The notes under the pieces: model-generated
What the model was told of the DNA's origin: nothing
The model's database searches: none
What the model saw: only the letters and a program-made list of their open reading frames with translations
Part shown: positions 11,267 through 23,611 of the stretch, one piece after another
Layout: the number at the start of each line of letters is the position of its first letter
How positions within the stretch are numbered: the first letter of the stretch is position 1
Translations under genes and position numbers: made by a program
Source of the DNA: Dipteronia dyeriana
Taxonomy: Eukaryota; Streptophyta; Magnoliopsida; Sapindales; Sapindaceae
Direction of reading: 5' to 3'
Assembly: GCA_032871835.1 (NCBI GenBank)
Contig: CM065303.1
Coordinates: 59,000,597 to 59,064,596, forward strand
Length of the DNA stretch: 64,000 bases

Positions 11267-11544
11267 TGATTGGTTGTATATTTAATGTTGTATATTTTTA
11301 ATATTCCCTACTATTTTTTATGTACAAAGACATTGTAATTCATTAATATTATTTCAATTTCTTTTAATGTTTTTGTTTCTAGTGTCTGCCATCACATGTA
11401 CGAAACACATACCAAGCCTTGACAATGTGATAACTATAAGTTAACGAACACATACAAACTAAGTTAACGAACATTATTGCAATTCCAAATTATTATAATC
11501 TGATACGATTCCAAATATTTACAATGTGATCAAAACTTTGCCAT
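11267..11544. other. 3' intergenic gap between the convergent genes of MULE 1
   Basis: About 280 bp of AT-rich sequence separates the stop of the Ulp1-like gene from the stop of the transposase gene. It presumably holds both 3' untranslated regions. No other structure is visible. Confidence 0.6.
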
Positions 11545-14316
11545 TCATTTCCTATTAGAGTCCATGTTAGGGCACGTCTATTTGTTGTGTCCAATTGAAT
11601 GACAGATGCTACACTTGCAGCGGTATTCATCGGGAACACCTCTGCTTGGACTTTTATTAATCAAAGGTGGGTTAGAATATCTCCAGAAATTATGCCCTGG
11701 TTGTCCACATATTCTACACGATTGTATAGTTGTCCTCTCCGAAGATGAGACATGGCGACCCGCCATCGGGCATCCTGCTTGTCTCCTGGAGATTGGATTC
11801 AAAATCAACCTCTGAGCAATGTCAGATGGCACAACCCAAGTGGAAGAATGTCCAACCAGCATAATAGGAACCGAGTACGCGTCAATAAGTGTATGTCTCT
11901 TGTAGTAGTCCGAACATAAAGATGTCAAATCCAAGTTTCGCTCCTTGCAAAAAACATTGAAAACGATGAGCTTCACATTTCAGTAATAATCACCTCATAG
12001 TAAAACTTGAAAGTAATGTACATTGCAGTTGCAAGTGCGTGAGAACATGGAAAATGATCCATTTGGAATTTGTTGCAAGTACATATCTTTCGGGCTAAGT
12101 CAACAGTCCGCTGTTTTTCAGACCGTTTGATCGAGAAAATATTCAAGTCTACTGGATTTACAGTCATAAAACCACACTTCTCCACACGTTTTAAGATCAC
12201 AAGATGTGTTACATCGATCAACTGATGACGCATGGATTGTGTAGCTCTATAGCGATCGTGAAACCACCGTTGTAACATATTCCTAATGAACTCAGCCAGA
12301 GTCAACATATGCAGTTGTCGTGCAAATGTTATGCATGAGTTTATGTATTCTGCAGCATTTATTGTCATCACTCTGTACCTTCTTTCGGGACAGTGTACAT
12401 GGGACCACTTGTGTGGACCGACATCAATTACATAATCATATGTATTATGGTGCAAGTTTCTTAACTCTTCCATATGCCGGTTATATTCAAACTCGGTGTA
12501 TGCGCGGGCTGTTTTGTCCATTATTACGGCAACATTCTTTCTATGAAATAGCTTCTTAATATTTTCAAAAAAGTGCCAGTAACATATGGTATGGGTGGCA
12601 TAAAGGAACACTTTAAAAATCCTTGCTTCAATGCCTGCATGTCTATAGGAAATGAAAACCAGCTCATCAATATAACCTAGGACACCCTTCAAGCAATCCA
12701 AAAATCATTCTCATGAAAGGTTGTTTTCTGAGTCGTCGTACCAAAAAGCAATTGGATACACCTGTTCATTCCCATCTTGTGATGTTGCAACAAACATTGT
12801 ACCCCGGAATCGTCTCTTTAAATGGGTACCATCAACGAATATTACTGGACGCATACAAGTCCAAAATCCTCTAAGTGAGGTACCAATCGACATGAAAAAG
12901 TAGAGAAATTTACCATTTTCGTCGCACTATAAGTCAGTGATTGTGCCAGGATTTTTTTGTTCAAAAACGTAACCAAATGACAGAAGCATTTGGAAGATTT
13001 CCTCATGCGTTCTATAGGTCAGTGACAACGTATAATCGAGGGCGGCATGTGCCTTACTATACATGATTTGGATTCCATACATTGATTTCATGTCGGCTAT
13101 TATGTCCTTCAAACGCATTAGTCGACCATCTTATTGTTGAAGTCTAGGTGCAATCACTTCTCCAATTATGACTGCACTAGTTTATCGGTGGTGGCAGTGA
13201 ATTTCCTCTAACGGACAAGTGTGTTCGTTGACAAAACTTCTTACTTGAAAGTATGTCCCTTCATCTCTCCTCACCGCTTTTAACTTCCACTTACAATTTT
13301 TCATCAAACAAACTAGATGTAATGTTGTCTTATTGGAACTTTTCATCTTTCTCTTGAAGTTCTACCGCATTGCAAAATGGCCTACTCGTCTTTTCAAATC
13401 CTTTTTCGTTAGAAAAAAATTGCCTTTTATATATCATGCTTGTAGGTTCGTCTTCAACCAAGTTCCTGCTTCCACCCATACTGAACGAGTATGATTCTGC
13501 TCCTGGAATAACCCACGTTGTGGCATTATTAGAATCATCTGGAGTTACATTAGCCCGGACCTCGGAGGTCCCAGCTATATCTGGTGCATTGGAACTAAAT
13601 CTGTGTACACGTCTTACACGTCTTACACGTCTTTCCGTTTGGACAGGTTCTTCATCATCCTTATTATTCTCTACATTATCTACCGAATTAAAATTGCCCT
13701 CATTATCCACTTTAAGAATCAGCCCAACATTCGGTGCTATATTCTGCTAATTGTTGATGTCATTGTAGATCTCATTTTATTGGTGGTTGTAATGCCTACC
13801 ATTCATCTCAATTTGACAACCAAAGACATCGTCGAATTGAGGTCCCAATATATCAGCATGGCCGGCCTTTTCCGGTGGGACATCACACATGTTTTCCCTA
13901 CCAATCCCACTTATTTCTATGAACAATTGGTTGCTTCCGCCTGGCAATCAAAATTATTGGGTGTTATCACGATGAGGGATATCTTCACCAATGACACCTT
14001 CTGATGGTCTCTCGATTAGAGTAACACATACTTGAGGGATCACCCTATCTTCCCCTAGCATAAACTGAACATTATCATCGTTTCTTATAAATATACGATA
14101 TGTAGTCCCATGAATGATTGATATAGACTGTAGATCAACACTGTACTTGTTCTTATCATACGTCACAACGGTTTTCACGATTGACACCAGTTCATCGTAA
14201 GTCAAATTCTTTGACAAACACAAACCTTGGTTATCGGAACCAAAATACCTCTGACTTCCGTTGGGTAATTGCTCCTATCGACCGTTGTAAGATATGTCTA
14301 TTCTCACCCTATCCAT
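11545..14316 (-). pseudogene. MuDR-type MULE transposase gene of MULE 1, decayed
   Basis: Reading on the minus strand from ATG (14316): an N-terminal DNA-binding domain similar to that of MURA (LSKNLTYDELVSIV, FIRNDDNVQFML), an acidic linker, FFSNEKGFE, then the MULE DDE core with FVDGTHLK (first Asp). The second catalytic position, normally in SDRH, reads SYRH (Tyr codon 12645-12647). A SWIM zinc finger (CTCNKFQMDHFPCSHALA) and two CCHC knuckles follow (the first ends Tyr instead of Cys; a stop interrupts the second). There are several stops and a frameshift near 13330. MURA-like transposases bind the ends and cut and join DNA in the nucleus. Confidence 0.9.
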
Positions 14317-14993
14317 TTTCCAGTCAAAATCATCATCAAAAACCATTATTAAGAAAATAATATTTAATATTAAATTTACAATTATAAAGGATTAAATAAA
14401 AATCTAAAGTGTAAGCGATCGAGCTTGTTTTGTTAAAGATCGAGTTTTTTTTGTATATGATCGAGCCTTTTTTGTACATGATCAACCTTTTTTAAACTTG
14501 ATCGAGCTTTTTTATTCGGGACCGAGCTCTTTTTGTACATGATCGAGCTTTTTTTAATATAGCTCGAGATTTTTTTAAAAATGGCTCGAGCTTTTTTAAA
14601 AAATGGCTCAAGCTTTTTTTTAGGGATCTAGCTTTTTTTGTATATGATCGAGCTTTTTTGTGAGGGATCGAGCTTTTTTTGTGAGGGATCGAACATTTTT
14701 TTTAGGGATCGAGCTTTTTTAAAAATTGCACGAGTTTTTTACTAATGTTTCGACCTTTTTTAAAATGCTTTCGAGCTTTTATGCCCAAGATTTTAAACTT
14801 ATTTGCACCCACTTCAAATCAGCTCGGTCAAATATAAATACCCAAAAAATTGCATACATGTTCATACATTATTTTTTAAAAGTTTAAAACTCGTAGACAT
14901 ATAAAAAAAAATGGAGGCAACATGTTCATACATTGTTAAACCAAACAGAAATGCATGAAAAAATGAAAATGAATATAAGAAATATTTGTTTAC
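14317..14993 (-). other. predicted first intron of the transposase gene, MULE 1
   Basis: On the minus strand a donor AAAAAG/GTAAACAAA at 14994/14993 corresponds to the donor in MULE 2 (AGAAG/GTAAAATAA). The expected acceptor, GACAG in MULE 2, reads GACTG in this copy just upstream of the ATG, so splicing at that site is probably lost. The intron contains the second GATCGAGC/T array. Inferred from comparison only. Confidence 0.5.
14410..14785 (+). repeat. GATCGAGC-T(n) tandem array, right end of MULE 1
   Basis: The same motif and orientation as the left array: GATCGAGC(T)n with short spacers such as GTATAT or GTGAGG. It lies in the predicted 5' intron of the minus-strand transposase gene, where the sense strand reads AAAAAAGCTCGATC. 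Confidence 0.92.
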
Positions 14994-14999
14994 CTTTTT

Positions 15000-15277
15000 G
15001 TGCAATATCTGGAGAGAGACTCGTTTTTTTAGAGAGACAGAGGAGTAGTTGATTGATTTTCAGACAACTTTTTTTTTCAGACAACTTTTTTTTTTCAGAC
15101 AACTTTTTTTTTTTCAGATGACTTTTTTGGAGAGAGACTTTTAAAGAATAAATAATCGATTATTTAAGGGCAATTTCGGTAGTTCACCATAATAGGTGCC
15201 TTTTAAACTTAACTTATTAAACTGGTGACATCACTGCAACTCACCAAAAAAAGGTGACATTTCTCACAATTACCACT
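15000..15277 (-). repeat. right terminal region of MULE 1
   Basis: Contains a triplicated CAGACAACTTTTTTTT unit (about 15060-15120) and then the terminal sequence that on the minus strand begins AGTGGTAATTGTGAGAAATG. The stretch GTTAAGTTTAAAAGGCACC and the following TATTATGGTGA match the left end of MULE 2 almost base for base. Confidence 0.8.
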
Positions 15278-15286
15278 ATTGTTAAA

Positions 15287-15520
15287 TATATTTGTCGTTC
15301 TATCTTAGTTTGTTACTTCTTACTATCATCACCTATTATTTGTTACGTAACATGTAAACCCAAAGCAATAATCAAAACACATGAAAACAATATAACAATC
15401 AATATACATGAGATTTTACGTGGTTCGGCATAAGCCTACTTCCACGGAGTGTACCGGTACTCAACTTCTACTACTTTTACTACTTCTACTACTTCTACTA
15501 TCAAATTGATGTTTAGAATC
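15287..15520 (-). repeat. decayed LTR-like relic flanking MULE 1
   Basis: On the minus strand this reads GCCGAACCACGTAAAATCTC and then a T/A-rich tail, the kind of 3' LTR end seen in plant copia elements. The rest continues the segment duplicated at 6246-6433. A CTACTT microsatellite follows at 15458-15500. No matching second LTR was found. Confidence 0.45.
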
Positions 15521-15879
15521 AAGGACGTAACTAGAATTCAACACTAGGGGGTTTCATAAATTTTCTCAGATGATACGAAAAAAAATTATTAATCAAAAAT
15601 AAATATAGAACTAGTCCGTGGAACATAGTTAGTCTTACCTAGTAAAATGTATATTTTAAATTAATACATTAACAAAGGAAATACGAATCAAATTCTGAAG
15701 AAACGTGCAATGCAAGTAATTTAAATATTTTATTTTGCTTTGAATTTTAAGGTTTAATCAAAATTTTAAAATTACAAAGTAATGATAAAAAACTTGAGTG
15801 CAACATCTAATTACAAAATAGTAAAATACTGTCCATTTTGATGTGCATGTATGATTGTTGGGGATTTCACAATTTAAGT
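15521..15879. other. AT-rich spacer
   Basis: No coding or repeat structure that I can support. AACTAGAATTCAACACTAGG near 15530 is of the kind seen at edges of decayed dispersed repeats. Confidence 0.4.
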
Positions 15880-16307
15880 CTAGCACCGAATATCATATAC
15901 CCTTATTGTAGTTAGTTTCTTCATCATATGAACCAAAAGTTGCATTATTTTCTCCGGTTGCGTTTCCATCTCCAAGAACACTTCCATGCATTCTAACCCT
16001 GTTATATATATAGACTTCCATTGTTTTTTCTTTCCTTTGTAGGAATCTTTTTCTAGAGCCTTTGCCTTTTGGTAGAATCGGACCAATGACTGGACAATTT
16101 GATTATGATCTTGAGAGAGTTTCATTGTTAACTGTCAGTTGGCTTATTACAATTGATCTTACCTCAATGTTGAGTCTATCAAAGGCTTCATCTAAAAATC
16201 GTGTTGCTAAATCAAATGTAAAGCAATGCCAATAATATCATTTGACTTGCTTGCCAACCTACTCTTTTTTCCTAACGAAGAATGGTTGACATCATGTATC
16301 TCTCTAC
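15880..16307 (-). pseudogene. FAR1-like gene, C-terminal piece
   Basis: From 16307 downward the frame continues with EIHDVNHSSLGKKSRLASKS and further on GPILPKGKGSRKR, the basic region found near the C-terminus of FRS proteins. A stop near 15893 probably ends it. The 81-codon open frame at 15880-16125 runs in a different frame and is not the gene product. Confidence 0.6.
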
Positions 16308-17341
16308 TGTGAAAATTCATGAAAAAAATGATGACCGAGAAACATAGTTGAGAATATAGAGAAGAGATAAAGGTGTATGATGAAATGACTATGAGAGTGA
16401 GAGAAGAAGATAAGAAATGTTAATCTCCATTAAAGTTTCTTTTACATTCTGTTTTTCAGAGGATTCTAACTAATTAAAATCAATTACATGTGATAATGAA
16501 TATATACTAAGTTAGCTCAATTCTGAGTCTAACAACCTTCTAACCAGTTTCTAACAAAAAGTCTGATGATCAGGAATGTAAATTAATGAGGTGATGACAC
16601 CTCAACATTTGAAACTGATTTGACCATCAACTTGGAGCAGACTAACTTCTAAGATGGACTTGATCTCTGTTTAATTTGCTCGGCCCTCTTCTTCTTTGGT
16701 GAAGGTCTTGATCATCTTTTGTGCTGGCTACATATGCTGATAGACCAATATAAGGATATGAGTTATTCCCTATGGGCCTGTTTGGCACATGGGTTTGGAT
16801 TGGGATTGGACTAATTTCAATCCAATCCCATGTTTGGAAGCATACCGGACTGGCTTGGCCAATCCGGTGGGACCCAGCATTTAGTGATTTAGTCCTACAA
16901 ACATGAGACTAAATAAACCCAACAATTTGTTGGGTTTATTTAGTCCCATGTTTCTAGGACTATTTTTTTTATATAAAAAAAATTAATAAATAAAATGAAA
17001 ACTTTTTTTTTTTCAGAAAATACTCTTTTATCAAATATTTAATACAATCCTAACCATCCCCAAACAAAACGTGATATTAATTTAGTACAGTCTCATGTTT
17101 CTCCAAACACGGTATAGTATTAATTTAGTCCAATACAATCTCATATAATCTCAGTCCCATATTAATTCAATCCAATCCCATAAAATAGTCCAATCCAATC
17201 CCGCGCACCAAACGGGGCCTATATGATCAAGTCCTTCACTAGTAGATACTGAATATGAGTTATTGATCAAGTCCTTCACTAGTAGATACTTCTTTACCTG
17301 ATGTACAACGTACATGTTGCACACTACCAATTACTCTCACA
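16308..17341 (-). mobile_element. 3' LTR of Copia 2, containing a MITE
   Basis: Aligns by eye with the other LTR over its length except for a MITE at 16774-17219 and a missing segment of about 21 bp near 16430. Without the MITE and its 3-bp duplication it is about 585 bp. Confidence 0.9.
16774..17219. mobile_element. MITE (PIF/Harbinger- or Tourist-like) in the Copia 2 LTR
   Basis: Ends read GGGCCTGTTTGGCACATGGG and, on the other strand, GGCCCCGTTTGGTGCGCGGG. The flanks are TAT on both sides (16771-16773 and 17220-17222). The sister LTR at 22389 gives the empty site (ACCTATATGATC). Size is 446 bp with no coding capacity. GGGCCTGTTTGG-type ends with 3-bp duplications suggest PIF/Harbinger; TAT rather than TTA/TAA is slightly atypical. 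Confidence 0.87.
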
Positions 17342-18480
17342 TCCCCCCTTAAGATGAACTGTAGCAAAGAGACTAGATTCAACTTGGAACAAAAGAACTT
17401 GAACTTCTCAGTTGGCAAAGCTTTTGTGAGATCATCAGCAACTTGAGCATCAGTAGGTACATCTGGGCTCAATAAGACCAGCAACAACCTTCTCTTTGAT
17501 GAAATGTGTATCTATATCAATATGCTTGGTCTTTGAGTGAAAAATAGGATTTTGAGCAAGCATGTTTGCTCCCATATTATCACACCATATAATGGCTGGT
17601 GAAGGAATTTGCACACGAAGCTCACGAAATAGAGATTGGAGCCATAAAATTTCAGTGGTTAAGTGAGCCATAGATCTATATTCAGCTTCAGTGCTCGAAC
17701 AAGCAATGACCTGTTGTTTCCTAGAGGTCCAAGCAACAAGATTACCACCAATGAAGACACAGTTTCCACTTATTGACCTCCTGTCATCAAGACAACTAGC
17801 CTAGTCAGCATCAACATATGCTTCCAAACTGAGAGTTATAAATGGCTTGAACCAAAGCCCTTTATAAAGAGTGTCTTTAAGGTAACACAACACACGTTTG
17901 CAAGCTTGCCAATGGACCTGAGTTGGAGCAACAAGGAATTTGGTCAGCTTATTGACAAAAAAAGAGATATCTGGTCGTATGTAACACAAGTACTAGAGAG
18001 CCCCAATGACACTTCTATAGGCTGTGACATCTTCAAAAGGCACACCACCCTATTTGAGTAGCTTCGAACTTGAGCTCATTGGGGTGTCACAAGGTTTCGA
18101 ATCAAACATGTTTGATTTCTTTAGTAAAATAACAACATATTTGGATTGAGTAAGGTATAAACCACTAGAATTACGAAAAAATTCAAAGCCAATAAAGTAG
18201 TGAACCAAGCCAAGATTTTTAATAGCAAACTTACCATGCAGCTGAGAAATTGTCTTGTGAATGAGAGCACCATTGTTCCCTGTAATTAAAATATCATCGA
18301 CATAGACCAAAAGAAATAACACATTAGGTCCTTGATGTTTTATGAATAAAGAAGTATGAAAAATGGAGCTCTTGAAACCCCATTGAAGTAGAGCAGACTG
18401 AAGCTTGTTAAACCATAACCGAGGTGCCTGATTTAGACCATACAAGGCTTTCTTCAACATACAAACATGATATGGAAAAT
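17342..18480 (-). pseudogene. Copia 2 reverse transcriptase and RNase H
   Basis: On the minus strand: MLKKALYGLNQAPRLWFNKL, LLVYVDDILITGNNG (intact YVDD box), RPDISFFVNKLTKF, RVLCYLKDTLYKG, then RNase H with IIWCDNMGANMLAQNP and TKHIDIDTHFIKEK, and ADDLTKALPTEKF. These match the RE1-type plant copia pol. Stops and at least one frameshift near 17460 break it. Confidence 0.88.
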
Positions 18481-20300
18481 TCTGATCAACAAACTCATCA
18501 GGCTACTTCATGAATACTTGTTCTTGTAGTTCTCCGTTTAAGAAGGCCTTATTTATATCCACCTACCGAATATCCCAGTTAAAGTGCACAGGCAAGGCAA
18601 AAATCACTCGAATTGTGGAAGATTTTACTACCGGACTAAATGTATCGAAGTAATCAAGCCCTGTAGTTTGCTTGAAGCCTTTGGCAACAAACCTTGCTTT
18701 ATGCTTCAATATTGAGCCATCTGGGTTAAATTTTGTTCTAAAAACCCACTAACTTTTTACAACATTCATATCAGATGTTACAGGTACCACTCTCCTAGTA
18801 TTATTTTGATGAAGAACTCCAAACTCCTCCTTCATAGCAGCATACCATTTCGGATCAGCCATAACAGTTGTGACTGATTTTGGTTCAATCTCAGATAGGA
18901 AAGATGAAGGAAAATGGCAATATAAAAGAAAGATCCTTGGTTTTAAAGAACCGGTCTTACTTCTTATTACCATTTGATATGTTTTAAATGCATTACCAAC
19001 ATACATATGGACAACATTAGTACCAAACGATACTGGAACCGAGGCTGTTGATGCATCTGTCATGGGCATATTTTCTTGATCAAAAGGCTAACCTTGAAGA
19101 TCTACCACCAAGTTGAGACCACGTGATTGAGTGGACAAATAAGAATCACAAACTTGGCTTGGCAATGGCCTGAGACTTTGATATGATTCAAAAATATGAA
19201 AAAGACATGATATAGAATTGACAGGATCTGAACATGTAGCAGTAGTGGCTGCAGATAAAGGTGTATTAAGGATATCCTTATATGGAAACTCCCTCTCGTT
19301 AAAAAAAACATGTCTTGAAATAAACTCCTTCCCAGAAGAGCTAAGACACCTATACCCTTTATGATATAGACTATAGCCAACAAAGACACATTTTCTTGTA
19401 TGAAAATCCAATTTATGCTTTGATTAATCTCGAAGATACGGAAAACGAGAGCATCCAAAGACTTTCAGATAATTGTGGTTTGGCTTTTTGTGAAACATTT
19501 TCTCAAATGGTGATAGAAAAAGTAGAACAACTGTATGGAGGTTATTAATGAGTAGTACAATAGTTGAAAAAGCCTCAAACTAGAATTGTAAAGGCATACC
19601 AACATGTGCAAGCAATGTTAGTCCCATTTCAACAATATTTCGATGTTTCTTTTCGAGAACTCAATTTTTTTGATGAGTATAGGGACACGAATACCGAACA
19701 TGAACACCCAAGTCACTTAGATAAGAGACAATAGGCTTATATTCACCACCTAAATCAACTTGGAAATATTTGATTTTTCTTTCAAGTTGTAATTCAACTA
19801 ATCTTTTAAACTTAACAAAGACATTGAAGGCATCAGACTTCAATTTTAAAGGGTAAATCCATGTGAATCGTGTGAAAGCATCAACAAAAGCAATGTAGTA
19901 TCTATGACCTTCTCTATACAACATATGAGAAGGACCCCAAATATTACTATAACTAGCTCTAACGGAGCTATGACAGTAATGTTGGTTCTCTGAAATGATA
20001 GTTTATGCACTTTTCCAAGCTTACAGAATCATAAAAAGTTGTAGAGTGAATATTGAAATGAAAATGCAAAGTATTCAACACTTTTTGAAGAATCAAAGGA
20101 GCTGGATGACCAAGCTTTGCATGCTGCAATACAGTGTTGGTTTTTGTAGCAATAAAAGCATTAAAAAGAGTTGACGTAGCTTGGCTAGGCACAACATAGG
20201 CACTAGATTTATTTACAAAGCAATTACTAGATTTAGTTACATCATTCCTAGTTTTATTTCTTGGCACAACAGAGGCTGCAAAAGACATCGACTTCATGAG
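18481..20300 (-). pseudogene. Copia 2 integrase and linker
   Basis: On the minus strand: AKLGHPAPLILQKVL (pre-integrase His region), RYYIAFVDAFTRFTWIYPL (first Asp), FQVDLGGEY (second Asp), a Glu-Lys-Lys-His segment after a stop, then FHTRKCVFVGYSLYHKGYRC and SGKEFISRHVFFNE of the C-terminal domain. The linker near 18750-19080 precedes the reverse transcriptase. Many in-frame stops. Confidence 0.85.
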
Positions 20301-21870
20301 ACCAATGCTTTGAGGAGTATCTTCTACAAGGTTCAGCTCATAGAGTCCATTTTTAAGAGATCATTGGAGAAGAGTTCTCTTGGTTATCTGGTCCTTATTC
20401 ACACAACCAAGAGATGAGAATTCAGCAATGACATTATTATCTCTAGTAAACTTGGAAATACTAAGAAGATTTTTGGTAATTGCATGCACATCAAAGCACT
20501 TGATTTAGTTGTAAATCAGTATAAGGTTTGTAGTGTGACTTGATTTTACTACTACCAATATGAGAGATTGTAAGTTGATTACCATTGCCTACAAAAAGTT
20601 TATCATTACCTCTGTAATCTGACTTGATGGAGAGATTATTGATGTTGGAGGTGACATGATTTGTTGTGCCTAAATCAACATACCAAGCTTGATCATTAAC
20701 AGTCTCTGGAGTTGCATAATATGCAGAGTTCTGTTAAGAACCAACTGATGTGTTTTACATGCTTTCATGGAACAAATTTGATCCATTTGAAGTTGAACTA
20801 GAACCATATATTTGATCATATAGATTGTAATTCTGATGTTGAATCATAAAGGCTTGATTACCTTGACTAATGTGAGTGCCTTGGCCACTTTGATTTGCTT
20901 GAATACCTTGATTTCCTTTGACCTGGGCCATCTTGAAATTGTTGATCAAATTTCTTAAAGCATTGCCAAGCACCATGTCCAGGTTTAGAACACAACTGAC
21001 AATGAAGTCTCTGATTATTTCTATCTCCAAAATGACCACATTTGGCTCTTCATCTACCTCCACCTCTGTAATTGTTGTTGAAGTTGTTTCAAACATTTCC
21101 TCGATTGTTGAAATTTTAGTTGTTGTTGAAAATAAAGTTATTTGACTTGAAATGAGCAGAAGGAGTGGAGATGTTGAGATGTTCAATTCATTGTTCATGC
21201 ATTAGAAAGAGAAAATGCACATCTTCAATAGACATTGAGCTCTGCTAAGAAGAGACTAAAGTCACAACTGAATCATATTCATGTTCTACTCCATTCAAGA
21301 GACTCATGATCAAATCTCTGTCACTAACAATCTCTCTAGCTGTAGTTAGTGCGCCACCAATAGCTTTAATCTTCAAGACAAACTCACTGATTGAGTCAGC
21401 TCCATTATTTAGTGATTGTAACTATTGTTTTAGCTGCATGGCTTTGGCCATGGATCTTTGAGCATAAGTTGGCTTAATCTTTGACCACACTACAAATGAA
21501 GATTTGGAGCTCGTGACTTGACCAAGAACACTTGGTGTCAGTGTTGAAAAAATCCAACTCATCAAGAGTTTATCAGATTTTTACCAGAGAAGAAAATCAT
21601 GATTTTCTTGTTGCTCTATTATTTCACCTGAAGGAACTGTCATAAACTTTGGTAGATGAGTTTTCTTACCATTGATGAAACCTTCCAAATCTAGTGCTTC
21701 AGTGACCATGAGAACTTACACTTTCCAGTAGGTGTAATTTGTGTGATCAAGCTTCAAAGTGAGGTTAAAACTTAAAGTCTTAGCTAAAGAGGAGAAATCC
21801 ATGCTCTTCGTAATTGATGAAGAAGCGTTGTGAAAATCTGTTGCAGAGGAATTGTTGGATCGATTTTCAA
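20301..21870 (-). pseudogene. Copia 2 gag and protease remnants
   Basis: From about 21870 on the minus strand: a gag with LKLDHTNYTYWKV and EALDLEGFINGK, SVVTLVSS, then the zinc knuckle CQLCSKPGHGAWQC near 20985 (all four ligands present). A decayed protease follows with WYVDLGTTNHVT (Asp-Ser-Gly now Asp-Leu-Gly) near 20680. Numerous stops. Confidence 0.78.
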
Positions 21871-21901
21871 TCATTGATGTTAATCAGCAGCTCTGATAAC
21901 A

Positions 21902-22512
21902 TGTGAAAATTCAAGAAAAAACTGATGACAGAGAAACAGAGTTGAGAATATAGGGAAGAGATAAAGGTACATATGAAATGACTATGAGAGTGAGAGAAGA
22001 AGACAAGAAATGTTAATCTCTATTAATGTACTCTTGAGCTTAAGAGTTTCTTTTACATTCTGTTTTTCAGAGGATTCTAACTAACAAAAATCAATTACAC
22101 GTGATAATGAATATATACTAAGTTAGCTCAATTTTGAGTATAACAATCTTCTAACCAATTTCTAACAGAAAGTCTAATGATCAAGAATGTAAATAAATGA
22201 GGTGATGACACCTCTGTAATTTGTAACTGATTTGACCATCAACTTGCAGCAGACTAACTTCCAAGATTGACTTGATCTCTGTTTAATTTGCTCATCCATC
22301 TTCTTCTTTGGTGAAGGTCTTGATCATCCTTTGTGTTGGCTATATATATTGACAGGTCAGTATAAGGATATGAGTTATTACCTATATGATCAAGTCCTTC
22401 ACTAATTGATACTGGATATGAGTTATTATATATATGATCAAGTCTTTCACTTGTATATACTTCTTTACCCGATGTACAACGTACATGTTGCACACTACCA
22501 ATTACTCTCACA
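21902..22512 (-). mobile_element. 5' LTR of Copia 2
   Basis: 611 bp, TGTGAGAG to TTTTCACA on the minus strand, followed by the primer-binding site ending at 21901. TATATATAGCC (minus strand, near 22345) is a candidate LTR TATA box. Confidence 0.9.
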
Positions 22513-23611
22513 TCTACTACCATCATCCACAATTATGCTAGATGTAGCTGCCTTTGTCTACCTATTCAGAATATACTGGTGTGGTAAAAACTCAACATGT
22601 TTTGAAAACAATGTTATTGTATGTCTACACGGTATGCCAAATGACTCAAAAAGTTTTCAACTAGATTTCACGAAATTAATACCAGAGGTACACACCAATT
22701 TCCTCTACTTGACACTACCATCAAATATCCTTTCAACCACTGTATAATCGTCATCTTCTAAATGATGTATTACACACATCATGCTTGCCCATAACTCATC
22801 TTGAAACTTTTAAAAAATTCCATGTGTGTAAATGTCCCCCGGCTGTTTTTCCATCGCCAAAGAAGTTCTCTATAATGGTTTAGAATTAATGTCAATGTGA
22901 TCTTTTTGTGATTCTAAATGTCTTAGATGTTTGATAGCAGTCTCAAATGATGTATAAAGTGAAATAATGAATTTAGTTACTAACATACCTCTTAAAAAAT
23001 GTATGAACACTCTTCACACTTTGACTGCTTGACATAACAGCTGGGAAGACTTGTTTCACATATGCGGGGACACATTTGGAGCGAAAACTATAAAGTGACT
23101 TTAGCCATGCATTATTTGTTGTCTTTGTTTGTTCAACAACTTCTTCACATTTTAAATCAAACTCTACTGGAGTCTTAGAATCCCAAATGCATCTTCAGAA
23201 AGCATTTTAATTATAATACGAGCTTGTTGCATCCAACTTCTTAGAAATTTTTATCTCGATATGCCAAATACAAAACCTATGGAGTGTATCATGATAAACA
23301 TAATGTAAGGCATTTATTATTGTTGCATCTTGATCTGTAATCTTCATTACAGGTGGACCGCTAGACATAGCTTCTTTAAATGCTTCAAAATACCATTGAA
23401 ATGATTCTAAAGTTTCTTAAGTTAGAAACTTACATGAAAAAATTGTTGCCTAACCATGGTTGTTGACTCCCACAAATGGCACAAATTTAAGGCCATAGTT
23501 ATTTGTTTTGTGAGTTGTATCAAATACAATAACACTGTAAGTTCCAACATTGTGTGATTGGTTTATTTCATTGACAAACCACATTGAGGTTAATGCTGTA
23601 TGGTAGATTTA
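22513..23611 (-). pseudogene. FAR1-like gene, MULE transposase core and SWIM piece
   Basis: On the minus strand an acceptor-like TTACAG near 23549 is followed by VIVFDTTHKTNNYGL (first Asp of the MULE core), FVPFVGVNNHG, SFQWYFEAFKEAM, KITDQDATIINAL (second Asp) and a C.WHI motif. Near 22680-22540 comes FGIPCRH, the SWIM finger, and FLPHQYILNR. Several stops are present. The stretch 23611-23549 is probably intron. Confidence 0.8.

Larger units (their letters stand above)
6434..15277 (+). mobile_element. MULE 1: Ulp1-carrying Mutator-like element, complete but decayed
   Basis: The element is 8844 bp and is flanked by the perfect 9-bp duplication ATTGTTAAA (6425-6433 and 15278-15286), the size made by Mutator transposases. 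It starts GGGTTCAAAAAATTATTGGC and its other end reads AGTGGTAATTGTGAG on the minus strand. Terminal inverted similarity is weak and indel-rich. It carries a DUF1985/Ulp1 gene (+) and a MuDR-type transposase gene (-) in convergent order, each with a 5' intron filled by a GATCGAGC/T array. Ulp1-carrying MULEs are known in plants (Kaonashi in Arabidopsis, CUMULE in melon). A second copy lies at 33509-42400. Confidence 0.93.
16308..22512 (-). mobile_element. Copia 2: complete Ty1/copia element, Ale/RE1-like, minus strand
   Basis: Two LTRs (TGTGAGAG...TTTTCACA on the minus strand) and the perfect 5-bp duplication TCTAC (16303-16307 and 22513-22517) define the insertion. A purine tract AAGGGGGGA precedes the 3' LTR. 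The primer-binding site reads TGTTATCAGAGC, one base off the usual initiator-Met complement TGGTATCAGAGC. Coding domains are in copia order but full of stops. The element lies inside the FAR1-like gene. Confidence 0.93.

Noticed and set aside
15880..16125. 81-codon open frame on the minus strand as a gene
   Set aside because: The FAR1-like coding frame runs through the same bases in a different frame with better family resemblance.
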